A stretch of DNA of 31,857 bases from XYB2-FULL-45-11 sp964355525 (GCA_964355525.1 CAYHDY010000008.1:1-31857); one strand, 5' to 3'; shown: positions 22,883 to 31,832, counted from the first letter of the stretch. Notes: generated by a model from the letters alone, not told the origin. Numbers and translations: made by a program.

Positions 22883-23392
22883 CGACTCCCAACACGTAAA
22901 AAAGAGCTAGAAAACATGATGAAAGGCGATGACGGCCCGGTTCATCTGACAAAGGCCGGTCTTCAGAAACTTCATGAACAAATCGAACGGCTCGAAAAAA
23001 TCGAAATGCCGCAGGCGATTAAGGATGTTCAAATCACCGGCGAGTTCGGCGATTTTTCGGAAAACGCGGAATATCAGGAAGCAAAACATCGCCTTCGCAG
23101 CATCAATTCCCGCATTATTCTTTTGAAAGATCGATTGCGAAAAGTCATCGTCATTGAACGAGACGAGAATGATCTTGATCGTATTCAACTCGGATCTACG
23201 GTTGTACTTGATATGAACGGACGAGTCCTTACATTTGAAATTGTCGGACCGCAAGAAGCAAACCCTATACACGGTCGAATCTCACATCTCTCCCCACTCG
23301 GCTCGCATCTGATCGGACACAATGCAGGTGAAACGATTTCTGTTGTCACACACGGGGACGAATTGATTTATAAAATTTTAGAAGTTCGATAA
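22880..23392 (+). CDS. greA: GreA/GreB-family transcription elongation factor
   Basis: Rescues stalled RNA polymerase by stimulating transcript cleavage. The 170-residue protein has the family order: a short basic N-terminus, LTKAGLQKLHEQIERLEK (coiled-coil start), ITGEFGDFSENAEYQEAKH (the acidic tip with D and E that reach the active site), then the C-terminal domain RIQLGSTVVLDMNG and a final ISVVTHGDELIYKILEV. The start at 22880 is chosen because the -10 box is directly upstream; MMKGDDGP at 22916 is possible. The N-terminal MRLPTRKKELENM is an extension beyond the usual start. Shares the intergenic region with the divergent cold-shock gene. Confidence 0.92.
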   Translation: MRLPTRKKELENMMKGDDGPVHLTKAGLQKLHEQIERLEKIEMPQAIKDVQITGEFGDFSENAEYQEAKHRLRSINSRIILLKDRLRKVIVIERDENDLDRIQLGSTVVLDMNGRVLTFEIVGPQEANPIHGRISHLSPLGSHLIGHNAGETISVVTHGDELIYKILEVR

Positions 23393-23404
23393 TCATCATT
23401 CATT

Positions 23405-23437
23405 CGAAAATAAAAAACAGAACACTGGATGTTCTGT
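23405..23437 (-). terminator. Terminator of the PNP-like gene
   Basis: ACAGAACA / TGTTCTGT with loop CTGGA, followed on the minus strand by a T-rich tract. Confidence 0.8.
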
Positions 23438-23441
23438 GAGA

Positions 23442-24455
23442 TTACCACTCTGATTGAGCGACGAAGGAGAGGAACTTTCCGAACTTCGGCGACATTGCTT
23501 TGGCACGATCCTGAATTTCGTTGTTGTTCGGGATGTCATGGTTGTCGGAGACGAACAGCGCGGGCAAAACCCGAATGTCCGTTTCCTCACATACGCCCGT
23601 CGCACCTTCGAGCCGATTATCGCTGTTCTCAAGAGCGATGAGATCCAGCTCCGGCTTCAGTGACATGCCGATCGTGTCCATTCTCCAATTTGCATACAGT
23701 CGCCGTTCCGTCGCCCCGCAGAATGCCGGGCCAGGAACCACGTAGTGCTTGCCGTCGAGGAAGATTTCACAGTCAGCAGCTTTTGCTGCGCTTACGAACG
23801 TAAATGTCCGTTTCACTCCCTTGATGAACAGCTTCGACGCATGAACGCGCGGAATCGGTTCATTCGTTCCAGGATTGATGTTCTCCAACTTTTCACCCGG
23901 TTCATACGGCCAGAGCAGAGACTCCGACATCACAAATTCACCGTTGCTGCCGATGAGATACGGCGCGCCGAGATGTGCCGAAACGATTCCGGTCGGCATG
24001 ACGAGCATGTCATCCATGATGCGTTCCGATAATCCACCGACTGCAGACGTGATCACGACGCGTTTGCTTCCGTTCATGAACGTGATGAACCAGGTCATCC
24101 ACTGACGGATGAGCGACGCGTGGCCGAATCGACCTTGATCCTGAAACAGGTGAACCCGACCACAACTGATGACCACGTCGCGGCCGTGCCATGTGCCGAA
24201 CTTGAACACGTTTTTGTGACCAGACCCACTCTTCACGTTGATGCCGAGCGAGGCGAAGCTGATTTCCTTCTCGCAAACGAATCCGTTTGTCTCCATCACT
24301 TCCGCATCGTACCAGCCAGTGCCGAGGATGTAGCCGATCCGCGGCTTTTCGAAATAGCGGTAGTCGAACCTGCTCGTAACCTGATCCTTCATCCGCATGT
24401 ACATGACGATTCCGACCTTCGGATCCCTTTGCAATGACTGACAAAGACGGCCCAT
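23442..24455 (-). CDS. Purine nucleoside phosphorylase-like protein
   Basis: The 337-residue protein has the order of PNP/MTAP-family motifs in changed form: IGYILGTGW (phosphate loop), GTWHGRDVVISCGRVHLFQ, VITSAVGGLSERIMDDMLV, then HYVVPGPAFCGATERRLY and IGMSLKPELDLIAL. These correspond to the GxG, GRxHxYE, NAAGGL, GPxFET and GMSTxPE blocks. PNPs split purine nucleosides with phosphate. Changes at several active-site blocks (ALA-VGG, CGATE) make the substrate uncertain. ATG 24455 is used because GAGGAAAC stands before it. It sits just beyond the terminator of guaB1, so the two salvage genes are neighbours but separate transcripts. Confidence 0.68.
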   Translation of the reverse strand: MGRLCQSLQRDPKVGIVMYMRMKDQVTSRFDYRYFEKPRIGYILGTGWYDAEVMETNGFVCEKEISFASLGINVKSGSGHKNVFKFGTWHGRDVVISCGRVHLFQDQGRFGHASLIRQWMTWFITFMNGSKRVVITSAVGGLSERIMDDMLVMPTGIVSAHLGAPYLIGSNGEFVMSESLLWPYEPGEKLENINPGTNEPIPRVHASKLFIKGVKRTFTFVSAAKAADCEIFLDGKHYVVPGPAFCGATERRLYANWRMDTIGMSLKPELDLIALENSDNRLEGATGVCEETDIRVLPALFVSDNHDIPNNNEIQDRAKAMSPKFGKFLSFVAQSEW

Positions 24456-24514
24456 GATTGTTTCCTCGATGCGTCGAGTGGTGAGTGACGCGAGCGGCAC
24501 CTTAACAGAAACAG

Positions 24515-24544
24515 AAAAGCTGGACAAGTTATGTCCAGCTTTTT
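24515..24544 (-). terminator. Terminator hairpin overlapping the guaB1 stop codon
   Basis: AAAAGCTGGACA / TGTCCAGCTTTT enclose a loop AGTTA at 24527-24531 that holds the stop codon of guaB1; on the minus strand a broken T tract follows. Confidence 0.8.
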
Positions 24545-25974
24545 ATGACAGGTTTCCCTTCTTCATATCCGGATGCTGTTTGAACACCGACGATGACATT
24601 CTCATGAAACTCATTCAAATTTTTCGCACCTGAGTATGTGCACGCACTGCGAACACCAGCCGTGATTTCGTCGATAATATCCTCAACACTTTCCTGACCC
24701 GGATTCAGATACATGCGCGTTTGACTGACACCTTCTTCAAAAAATTCTTTTTGTGCTTGTTCAAACGGATCTGTGTGTTCTGTACGATTTGTTACAGCTC
24801 TTCGAGAGACCATCCCAAATTGTTCTTTGTACATTCTCCCCTGTTCATCGAACTGAACATCCGCGGGACTCTCATACGTTCCAGCAAACCATGTTCCGAT
24901 CATCACTGAGTGAGCACCCGCAGCAAGAGCGAGTGCGACATCGCGCGGATGTTTGATTCCACCGTCTGCACAGACGAATGCTCCCTGTGTACGTGCATAT
25001 TTCGAAACTTCATGTACAGCGGAAAATTGCGGACGTCCAACCCCCGTTGTCATACGTGTTTTACATGCACCACCCGGACCAACACCGACTTTCAAATGTG
25101 TTGCACCCGCATCAATCAAATCTTTCGCCGCTGCCTCACTAACAACGTTTCCTGCCATGATCGGTTTGTCATTTCCAACGATCGCGCGCGTTTTCTTAAC
25201 GGCATCCATCATCATCTTTTGATGTCCGTGTGCCGTATCAAGAACAATCATATCGACCCCAATCTGTTTTAATTGATCAAGTGTTTCATCGAGTCCTGAC
25301 CGAATACGAACAGCTACGGCTGTGAGTAAATGTCCATTCGAATTCAATGCTGGTTTATATTGAACTGCACGAACACATCCTTTCTTTGTCATCACACCCG
25401 CAAGTGTTCCGTCCGTATTCACAACCGGAACGATTGACACACGACGGTCATGCAATGTTTGAAAAATTTCTTTTGGCGACATCGAGCTCGGCACCGTAAT
25501 CAAATCGCGCGTCATCGTGTCACAAACCCGATTGTACCGATCGCGACGATAGGCATCTTTCTCTGTAAAAATTCCAACTGGTTTGTTTTGTTGATCGACA
25601 ATGATCACCGCACGATGTGCACGTTTATTAATGAGATTCAATGCTGTTTGAACGGATTCTTGCTCATCCAGAACAATCGGTGTTTCAAAAACCGGATGGC
25701 ACACTTTCGTCGCACGCACGATCTCCTCAATGCGTTCCATAGACATATCTTGTGTCAAAACCACCATTCCACCCCGACGCGTCACTGTCTCTGCCATTCG
25801 CTTTCCTGCCACGGCCGTCATATTTGAAACAATAATCGGCAGTGTCATTCCTGTTCCATCCTGAGGCGAAAGATCGACGTGCATACGCGACACGACGTCG
25901 GAAAACTGCGGCATAAGAAAAACGTCTTGATACGTCAGCTCTTTTTGCGCATCATCTGGATGGAGAAATTTCAT
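24529..25974 (-). CDS. guaB1: GuaB1-type GMP reductase with CBS domains
   Basis: A 481-residue IMPDH/GMPR-fold protein with two CBS domains at about residues 95-205 (HRAVIIVDQQNKPVGIFTE; RRVSIVPVVNTDGTLAGVM). The active-site loop GVGPGGACKTRMTTGVGRPQ with Cys304 and the stretch MIGTWFAGTYESPADVQFDE match the actinobacterial GuaB1 family, which has been shown to reduce GMP to IMP, rather than ordinary IMP dehydrogenase (GIGPGSICTTR). CSCTYAGA-like RSACTYSGA and NVIVGVQTASGYEEGKP near the end agree. It recovers IMP from guanine nucleotides in the cytoplasm. The start is 20 bases after the pseudouridine synthase gene ends, so the two probably share a transcript; its terminator overlaps the stop codon. 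No Shine-Dalgarno. Confidence 0.82.
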   Translation of the reverse strand: MKFLHPDDAQKELTYQDVFLMPQFSDVVSRMHVDLSPQDGTGMTLPIIVSNMTAVAGKRMAETVTRRGGMVVLTQDMSMERIEEIVRATKVCHPVFETPIVLDEQESVQTALNLINKRAHRAVIIVDQQNKPVGIFTEKDAYRRDRYNRVCDTMTRDLITVPSSMSPKEIFQTLHDRRVSIVPVVNTDGTLAGVMTKKGCVRAVQYKPALNSNGHLLTAVAVRIRSGLDETLDQLKQIGVDMIVLDTAHGHQKMMMDAVKKTRAIVGNDKPIMAGNVVSEAAAKDLIDAGATHLKVGVGPGGACKTRMTTGVGRPQFSAVHEVSKYARTQGAFVCADGGIKHPRDVALALAAGAHSVMIGTWFAGTYESPADVQFDEQGRMYKEQFGMVSRRAVTNRTEHTDPFEQAQKEFFEEGVSQTRMYLNPGQESVEDIIDEITAGVRSACTYSGAKNLNEFHENVIVGVQTASGYEEGKPVIKSWT

Positions 25975-25993
25975 AATCGATCCGTCAACTCGA

Positions 25994-26746
25994 TTAATTA
26001 AATGAAATCTTCTTTTCTGACACCTCCGGAATTACGGGAAGTTCATCGAGTTTCAACATTTTTTTCAGCGTGTCAACTTCTTTATCCGTGAGCAATCGCC
26101 ATTTGCCGATACCGAGATCATCGAGATCAATGTTCATTACACGAATGCGACGCAACTTTCGCACTTCGTAACCAAGGACTTCACACATGCGACGGATCTG
26201 TCGATTCTTCCCTTCCGTCAAAATGATCTTAAATGTGTCTTCATCCACACGCGTGACCTTCGCTGGTTTGGTCATCTCGTCGAGGATCACAAGACCTTTC
26301 GCCATTTGATTCAACGCATGATCATCAATTGTTCGATTCACTGTGACAAGATACTCTTTTTCATGATCGAAACGCGGATGGGTGATGTGTTCGGAAAGGA
26401 TTCCGTCGTTCGTAAGAAGAAGCAATCCAGAAGAAGCGACATCGAGTCGGCCGATTGGAAAAATTCTCTCTGGATAATTTATGTATTCAATGACGTTGTC
26501 ATGCATCTTTGGATCAACGGATGTAATGAGTCCGACCGGTTTGTTGAACGCAATGTAAATACTTTTCGGTTTTGCTTTCTGAACCAATTGACCCTCCACA
26601 AAAATCTCATCGGATTCATCCACTTGCATACCGAGTACTGCCATTTTCTTATTCACAATGACCTGAGAAATCTCAATCAACCCGTCGACATGACGTCGTG
26701 AACCAATTCCGCGATCTGCAAGATATTTATTGAGACGTGTTTTCAT
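25994..26746 (-). CDS. RsuA/RluB-family pseudouridine synthase
   Basis: Turns uridine to pseudouridine in rRNA. The N-terminal S4 RNA-binding domain (TRLNKYLADRGIGSRRHVDG) is followed by the catalytic domain with the catalytic aspartate in IGRLDVASSGLLLLTNDG and later GKNRQIRRMCEVLGYEV. The 250-residue length is usual. ATG 26746 (MKTRLNK) is preferred over 26764, which adds MLSFVC. It lies 42 bases after the ABC-F gene and 19 before guaB1, so a three-gene transcript is likely. Which rRNA is modified cannot be told. Confidence 0.9.
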   Translation of the reverse strand: MKTRLNKYLADRGIGSRRHVDGLIEISQVIVNKKMAVLGMQVDESDEIFVEGQLVQKAKPKSIYIAFNKPVGLITSVDPKMHDNVIEYINYPERIFPIGRLDVASSGLLLLTNDGILSEHITHPRFDHEKEYLVTVNRTIDDHALNQMAKGLVILDEMTKPAKVTRVDEDTFKIILTEGKNRQIRRMCEVLGYEVRKLRRIRVMNIDLDDLGIGKWRLLTDKEVDTLKKMLKLDELPVIPEVSEKKISFN

Positions 26747-26788
26747 ACAGACAAAGGATAACAAACGTGAACAAAGGTGAACAGAGGC

Positions 26789-28296
26789 CTAGGATAATAA
26801 TTCCACTTCTTCTGACAACTTCAGCCATTCATCTTCTTTGCGTTTATATTCTTCATCGAGTTCCGTGAGTCGAGTCGCTTTTTCCGGAGCGTACTCGGTT
26901 GGAAATTCGAAATAGAATTTCAGGATATCGCTTCGTTCTTTGTCGAGTGTCTTCATCACCTTCTCGAGACGTTCGACGGCGCGTTTTAATTCTTTTAATT
27001 TTTCGCGATGCATGATTCGTTGCAACCCTCCCTCCGACTCCCTCCCTCGAAGGGCGGGAGAGTTCGCGGTTGAATCGCCAGATTCAGTGACCATAATTTC
27101 CGCCAAGTCCGAAACATATTCTTCATATGTTCCAGGATAATTTCGAAGTGATCCATGCCGAATTTCGAGGACACGGTCGCATAAGGCGTTTACGAATGTG
27201 CGGGCGTGGGAGACGAAGATGACTGTGCCCTCGTATTTTTTCAACGCAACAGCCAATGATTCAGCTGTTTCGACATCGAGATGGTTCGTTGGCTCATCGA
27301 GAAGTAATACGGAATGTTCGTGCAACAAAATTCCTGCAAGGCACAATCGTGCACGTTCACCACCCGAGAGAACACTCGTTGGTTTCTCAAGATCGTCATC
27401 GCGAAAGAGAAAGTTTCCCGCCATCATGAGAATACGTTCACCTGCAGTAATGTGCGGAGCCATGCGCATCAGATAATTCAAAACCGTTTCATTTGGAATC
27501 AACGTCGCATCAACCTTCTGATCGTAATATCCGATATCCGCATGATGCCACCATTTTAATTTTCCGCTGATCGGTTCAAGTAAACCAGCGAGTGTTTTTA
27601 GCACCGTCGTTTTTCCCTGTCCGTTTTCTCCCGCGATCACAACTTTCTCGCCACGCTGAATTTCGAATGATACATGATCGACGATCACCTTCTCGCCATA
27701 CCCGACCGAAAGATCTTCCGCGTGGACAGCGGGACCCGGCGGAACGTGCGGACATGGAATCGCAATCTTTGTTGTCGCGAGATCCGCATGCACGCTCGCG
27801 ATTTTCTTTCGAAGTTTGTCGATGTGTTTCGATTTACTTTGCGCACGCGACGCCATCGTTGCCTTTGCGCCAAATCGATCAACGAATTCCTGATGATGCT
27901 CAATTTCCCGAGCCAGTTTTTTGTTCGTGCGAAGAGCAAATTCCTTTTGTTCTTCCTTGAACACTAAATATGCCTCAACGGTTCCGTTGTAAATTGTAAG
28001 CTCGCCGCGTTCGAGCTCGAATGTTGTGGTACAGGTATTTTCGAGAAACTCCCGATCATGAGCGACAAGGATGAAACTGCCTTTATACGATTTCAAAAAA
28101 TGTTCGAGCAGGAGCAACGTATTCAAATCGAGATAGTTGACTGGCTCATCGAGCANNNNNNNNNNNNNNNNNNNNNNNNNNNNNNNNNNNNNNNNNNNNN
28201 NNNNNNNNNNNNNNNNNNNNNNNNNNNNNNNNNNNNNNNNNNNNNNNNNNNNNNNGATTTATTGAGATGATTCACTTCGAGCAACGGACGCGACAT
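26789..28296 (-). CDS. ABC-F family ATPase, interrupted by a scaffold gap
   Basis: The N-terminal MSRPLLEVNHLNKS is readable at 28296-28256, then 100 N, then the protein resumes at LLDEPVNYLDL (Walker B of the first domain) and runs to the end. Second domain: GENGQGKTT, LSGGERARLCLAG and LLLDEPTNHLDVE. A C-terminal coiled coil follows (LKELKRAVERLEKVMKTLD and KEDEWLKLSEEVELL), unlike the other ABC-F protein in the window. Walker A and signature of the first domain are lost in the gap. Positions 28296 and 28126 are 170 bases apart, not a multiple of three, so the N run is a placeholder; about 390 bases should be missing. Between the second domain and the coiled coil is a repeat-like insert (NSPALRGRESEGG). 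Confidence 0.88.
27023..27068. repeat. Repeat-like inverted insert inside the ABC-F gene
   Basis: CTCCCTCCCTCGAAGGGCGGGAG forms a hairpin of its own and codes for SPALRGRESEGG at a low-complexity point between two domains. It looks like a second family of short intragenic repeat, in frame. Confidence 0.5.
28156..28255. other. Assembly gap (100 N)
   Basis: Exactly 100 undetermined bases inside the ABC-F gene; the round number and the out-of-frame spacing show it is a placeholder of unknown true length. Confidence 0.99.
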
Positions 28297-28314
28297 AGTG
28301 CGACAATACTAGCA

Positions 28315-28347
28315 CAAAAATAAAAAACCGACCTCTTGTGAAGTCGG
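28315..28347 (-). terminator. Terminator of the 270-residue unknown gene
   Basis: CCGAC (28328-28332) pairs with GTCGG (28343-28347), and on the minus strand the stem is followed by a run of T. Confidence 0.8.
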
Positions 28348-28353
28348 AAGCTG

Positions 28354-29166
28354 CTACCAATTCTCGGGAATAAGATCTTCGCGGCGTTGCCACAGGTAGA
28401 TGGCTGGATCTTTGTGATGCGTTGGATCGATGACGCACGTCCCGCATACGGCCAGCATCTGATTCTTGAAATCCTCGACAACTCGATCATAAAGGGTTAT
28501 CGGAAACTTCTTTGAATGGATGGTCATCAGACCCTTGTACTTCACGTAACGCATATCCTTGAAAAACGCCTCGTCCGGATTCTGGAACCGTTCGAGATCA
28601 ACGTACACATAAGGTGTTTTGTCCGCGTAATCGAGTGTGAATACCATTCCGGGAGCAAGTTCGATGACTATTTCGAATTGGTATTGTTGTTCTCCGCAGA
28701 ATTCGTAGCCTTTGCCGAGTTCGAGAATGCGATCCACGAAAGCTTGGTCACGAATGAGTTTCGCCCATTGCATGATCGGTTCATCTTCGGGATCGAACGG
28801 TGTGTTCCCTGCAAACACAACCTTTTCAGAATTCAGTTGCAGCACTTCGAACAAGAAACCCGTGTCGTCATTGCTTGTAAGCCGAACATGTGCCATTTCA
28901 TACGGACCGGGAGGACCAAACAGCTTGAGGAACTTCGGACTCGTCAAAAGACGAAGAGCGTATACGTCAGCGAACGAAGACCCGATCCGGTTATAGAGCT
29001 CATGGCTGTACAAGATGCGTCCGTCACACGAACATGGATCATGTGATGCGGGGCTCGAATAGACGGTGAGATCGAAGATCAAGGGCTTACTCGTCGGATT
29101 GATTCGATTCCAGACGTTGCGTGTGAGCGGAATGATTCGTGTCTGATGTGAAAGAGCGAGCGGCAT
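28354..29166 (-). CDS. Unknown 270-residue protein
   Basis: I do not recognise the family. Translation from ATG 29166 is fixed by GAGGAAAAAACG just upstream. It begins MPLALSHQTRIIPLTRNVW, has a Cys-containing loop HDPCSCDGRILYSHELYNRI, a second Cys pair CGTC near residue 245, and a terminal YLWQRREDLIPENW. No membrane segment or signal peptide. Composition suggests a mixed alpha/beta cytoplasmic protein, possibly with a bound metal or disulphide. It is a single-gene unit with its own terminator, and belongs with the other Shine-Dalgarno-led genes. Confidence 0.72.
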   Translation of the reverse strand: MPLALSHQTRIIPLTRNVWNRINPTSKPLIFDLTVYSSPASHDPCSCDGRILYSHELYNRIGSSFADVYALRLLTSPKFLKLFGPPGPYEMAHVRLTSNDDTGFLFEVLQLNSEKVVFAGNTPFDPEDEPIMQWAKLIRDQAFVDRILELGKGYEFCGEQQYQFEIVIELAPGMVFTLDYADKTPYVYVDLERFQNPDEAFFKDMRYVKYKGLMTIHSKKFPITLYDRVVEDFKNQMLAVCGTCVIDPTHHKDPAIYLWQRREDLIPENW

Positions 29167-29249
29167 CGTTTTTTCCTCGTTGTTTGCGATTGATTTCGCG
29201 CGTGCACCATAACGTAAAAATCCCTTCACGTCAACAATTCGGGAAAACA

Positions 29250-29280
29250 AAAACCCCTCGATCATCTCGAGGGGTTTTGT
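29250..29280 (-). terminator. Terminator of the DUF2892 gene
   Basis: AAAACCCCTCGA / TCGAGGGGTTTT with a 5-base loop and a minus-strand T tract. Confidence 0.9.
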
Positions 29281-29282
29281 CT

Positions 29283-29486
29283 CTACTGATTTTTATTATC
29301 GATCTTGAAAGCTGTGTGAATCCAACACCACGCCGTAAAACTCTCGAGGAGAGCAATCCATGCGACAACGAAGATGAGCCAGTTAACCCAGACGATTGGA
29401 TACGTCGGCGCCCACGGACCGAGCCACCAAAACGCAAGAAGAAAACGTAGGACGCGATCGAGTTTGCCCAAATTTTGCTTGATCAT
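29283..29486 (-). CDS. DUF2892 small membrane protein
   Basis: A 67-residue protein with the DUF2892 pattern: KQNLGKLDRVLRFLLA at the start, a first hydrophobic segment, a short loop with Pro, and a second (VNWLIFVVAWIALLESF). Two membrane segments are expected. DUF2892 also occurs in rhodanese-linked YgaP proteins and its role alone is unknown. It lies 36 bases after copA on the same strand and probably shares its transcript, ending at the terminator at 29250-29280. Confidence 0.8.
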   Translation of the reverse strand: MIKQNLGKLDRVLRFLLAFWWLGPWAPTYPIVWVNWLIFVVAWIALLESFTAWCWIHTAFKIDNKNQ

Positions 29487-29522
29487 AACGATATTGTTCT
29501 TTCGAACATAAGAATAATTTAT

Positions 29523-31832
29523 TTAAAGTTTCTTCGTCTTTAATCGAAGTGAATTTCCAACCACGCTTACACTCGAAAACGCCATGGCAGCGCCGGCGAA
29601 GATCGGATTGAGAAGCAGACCGAAAAACGGAAAGAATAAACCGGCGGCAAGCGGGATGCCGATGATGTTGTAGAAGAATGCCCAGAATAAATTCTGTTTG
29701 ATTCCTCGCATGGTGATTTTTGAGAGCTGAATCGCTTTCACAAGTTTCAACAGATCTCCGCCAAGAAGTGTAATTCCAGCAGACTCAATCGCAACATCTG
29801 TCCCCGTTCCCATCGCAATCCCAACATCCGCTTGCGCGAGAGCTGGAGCATCATTGATTCCATCGCCCGCCATCGCAACAATTTTTCCTTGCAACTGAAG
29901 TTCTTTTATTTTTTCGAGCTTATCGTGAGGCATCACCTCTGCAACAACAACGTCGATGCCTACTTGCTTGGCGATAAACTGTGCTGTGTTCTTATGATCT
30001 CCGGTCAGCATCACAATTTTGATTCCGCGTTTATGCAATTTCGCAATCGCTTCGATTGCCTCCGGTTTAATTGCATCGGCCACAAGAACAATTCCGAGCA
30101 CAGACTCTTTTGTTGCAAGAAGAACGGGAGTCTTCCCTTCTCGTGTCGATGACTCAATGAGCGCTTCATCGAATGACAGATTCAGATCACGCATCAGTGT
30201 TATGTTGCCGGCGTAATACACGATTCCGTCGATTGTTCCACGAAGTCCTTGTCCTTTGATAATTTCGAACTGACTTGTAACGAGCAAATCAAACTTCTTC
30301 TCTTTTGCATATGCGACAATTGCTTCCGCGATGGGATGTTCTGATTTTGATTCAAGAGAAGCAAGAATCGAAAAGAGTTTCGGATCGGTTATTCCACCAA
30401 CAACTTCCGGCTTCCCTTTTGTGATCGTTCCCGTTTTATCGACGACAACTACGTTTACTTGATGAAGTTTCTCGAGTGTTGCGGCATCTTTAATCAGAAT
30501 TCCTTCACGCGCACCTTTCCCAACACCAACAATGATCGCGGTCGGGGTCGCGAGGCCGAGTGCACACGGACAAGCAATAACAAGAACACCGACAAAACAG
30601 GTGAGACCAAACGAAAGCGCTTGTGCAAATCCGATCGTTCTTGTTCCGATAACAAGCCAAAGAATAAGCGACACAAATGCGATAACGAGAACGATCGGAA
30701 CAAATATACCGGAGATTTTATCCGCGAGCGCTTGGATCGGCGCCTTGCTTCCCTGCGCGTCTTCCACCATTTGAATAATGCGTGCAAGCATGGTTTCCGA
30801 TCCGATCTTTGTTGCTTTCATGGTAAACGATCCTGTTGTGTTCATGGTTCCGGCAATAACATGATCGTCAATTTTCTTCTCAACAGGAATCGGTTCTCCC
30901 GTAATCATCGCTTCGTCGACGAATGAAGATCCTTCCATCACAACTCCATCGACAGGAATCTTTCCCGCCGGTTTTACAATGAGCAAATCTCCATGAATGA
31001 CTTGATCGAGCGGAAGCTCGATTTCCTTTCCGTCTCGAATCACGAGTGCCGTCTTTGCCTGCAACGTCAATAATTTCTCAATGGCATCTCCTGTTTTGAT
31101 TTTCGATCGCGCCTCGAGGTATTTTCCAAGGGCGATGAACGCAATGACGATAATCGTCACATCAAAGTATACGACTTCGACATTCAAAAACGGCTTCAAC
31201 GATTCTTCGAACGCCGTTATGACGAAACTATACAAATATGCGGCGAGTGTTCCCATTCCGATAAGCGTGTCCATGTTCGCTTTTCCATATCGAATGAATC
31301 GATAGAGTCCGAGCAAGTACGGTTTTCCAACGACGAAAAATGTATATGTCGCGAAGAGCGGTAGAAGATGATGGAAAAACTCCTTCCAGAAAATCGTCAT
31401 GGCTGCGATAACCTGAAACTGCGCAAGAAGATCCCAACTCATCAAAAATAAACTGACGATCGCAAGCGGAATGACGGACAACACGGAATTTCGCATTTGC
31501 TTTAACTCTGCAAGCTTTTCTTTTTTGGATTGATTGAGTCCAAGATGTGCTGCGTGTTCATCCGCCGTCATATGCATCGATTCCGCGGTCATCTTCATAC
31601 TTGGAGCTGCGGCAACGACATTGTCATCTTTAATCGAATACCCAAGTGTATCAAGTGCCTGCGACATTTTTGCAGCATCAACCTTTGATTCATCAAATTG
31701 GATCTTTGCTTTTTCCGTTCCATAATTTACATCCACCGATTCCACACCGTCCATTTTCTTCAATGCCTTCTCAATCGTAAGAACACAGCTCGCGCAATGC
31801 ATGCCGTGAATCGAAAAAGTTTGTTTCGTCAT
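29523..31832 (-). CDS. copA: Copper-translocating P-type ATPase
   Basis: A 769-residue P1B-type ATPase, which exports monovalent copper. N-terminal metal-binding domain with GMHCASC (Cys13, Cys16), then a Met/His-rich linker (SMKMTAESMHMTADEHAAH, about residues 77-97). Eight membrane segments are expected, with the transport motif CPCALG, phosphorylation site DKTGT, TGEPIPVEK, and the hinge GDGINDAPALAQADVG. Length and order are standard. The Met/His linker would suit copper. No CopY-, CsoR- or CopZ-like gene is visible here. It is the last complete gene of the window; 25 bases beyond its start remain. Confidence 0.93.
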   Translation of the reverse strand: MTKQTFSIHGMHCASCVLTIEKALKKMDGVESVDVNYGTEKAKIQFDESKVDAAKMSQALDTLGYSIKDDNVVAAAPSMKMTAESMHMTADEHAAHLGLNQSKKEKLAELKQMRNSVLSVIPLAIVSLFLMSWDLLAQFQVIAAMTIFWKEFFHHLLPLFATYTFFVVGKPYLLGLYRFIRYGKANMDTLIGMGTLAAYLYSFVITAFEESLKPFLNVEVVYFDVTIIVIAFIALGKYLEARSKIKTGDAIEKLLTLQAKTALVIRDGKEIELPLDQVIHGDLLIVKPAGKIPVDGVVMEGSSFVDEAMITGEPIPVEKKIDDHVIAGTMNTTGSFTMKATKIGSETMLARIIQMVEDAQGSKAPIQALADKISGIFVPIVLVIAFVSLILWLVIGTRTIGFAQALSFGLTCFVGVLVIACPCALGLATPTAIIVGVGKGAREGILIKDAATLEKLHQVNVVVVDKTGTITKGKPEVVGGITDPKLFSILASLESKSEHPIAEAIVAYAKEKKFDLLVTSQFEIIKGQGLRGTIDGIVYYAGNITLMRDLNLSFDEALIESSTREGKTPVLLATKESVLGIVLVADAIKPEAIEAIAKLHKRGIKIVMLTGDHKNTAQFIAKQVGIDVVVAEVMPHDKLEKIKELQLQGKIVAMAGDGINDAPALAQADVGIAMGTGTDVAIESAGITLLGGDLLKLVKAIQLSKITMRGIKQNLFWAFFYNIIGIPLAAGLFFPFFGLLLNPIFAGAAMAFSSVSVVGNSLRLKTKKL

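Noticed and set aside
24529..25974. Annotation of this gene as ordinary IMP dehydrogenase
   Set aside because: The active loop GPGGACKTR, FAGTYESPAD and the C-terminal sequence fit GuaB1 GMP reductase much better.
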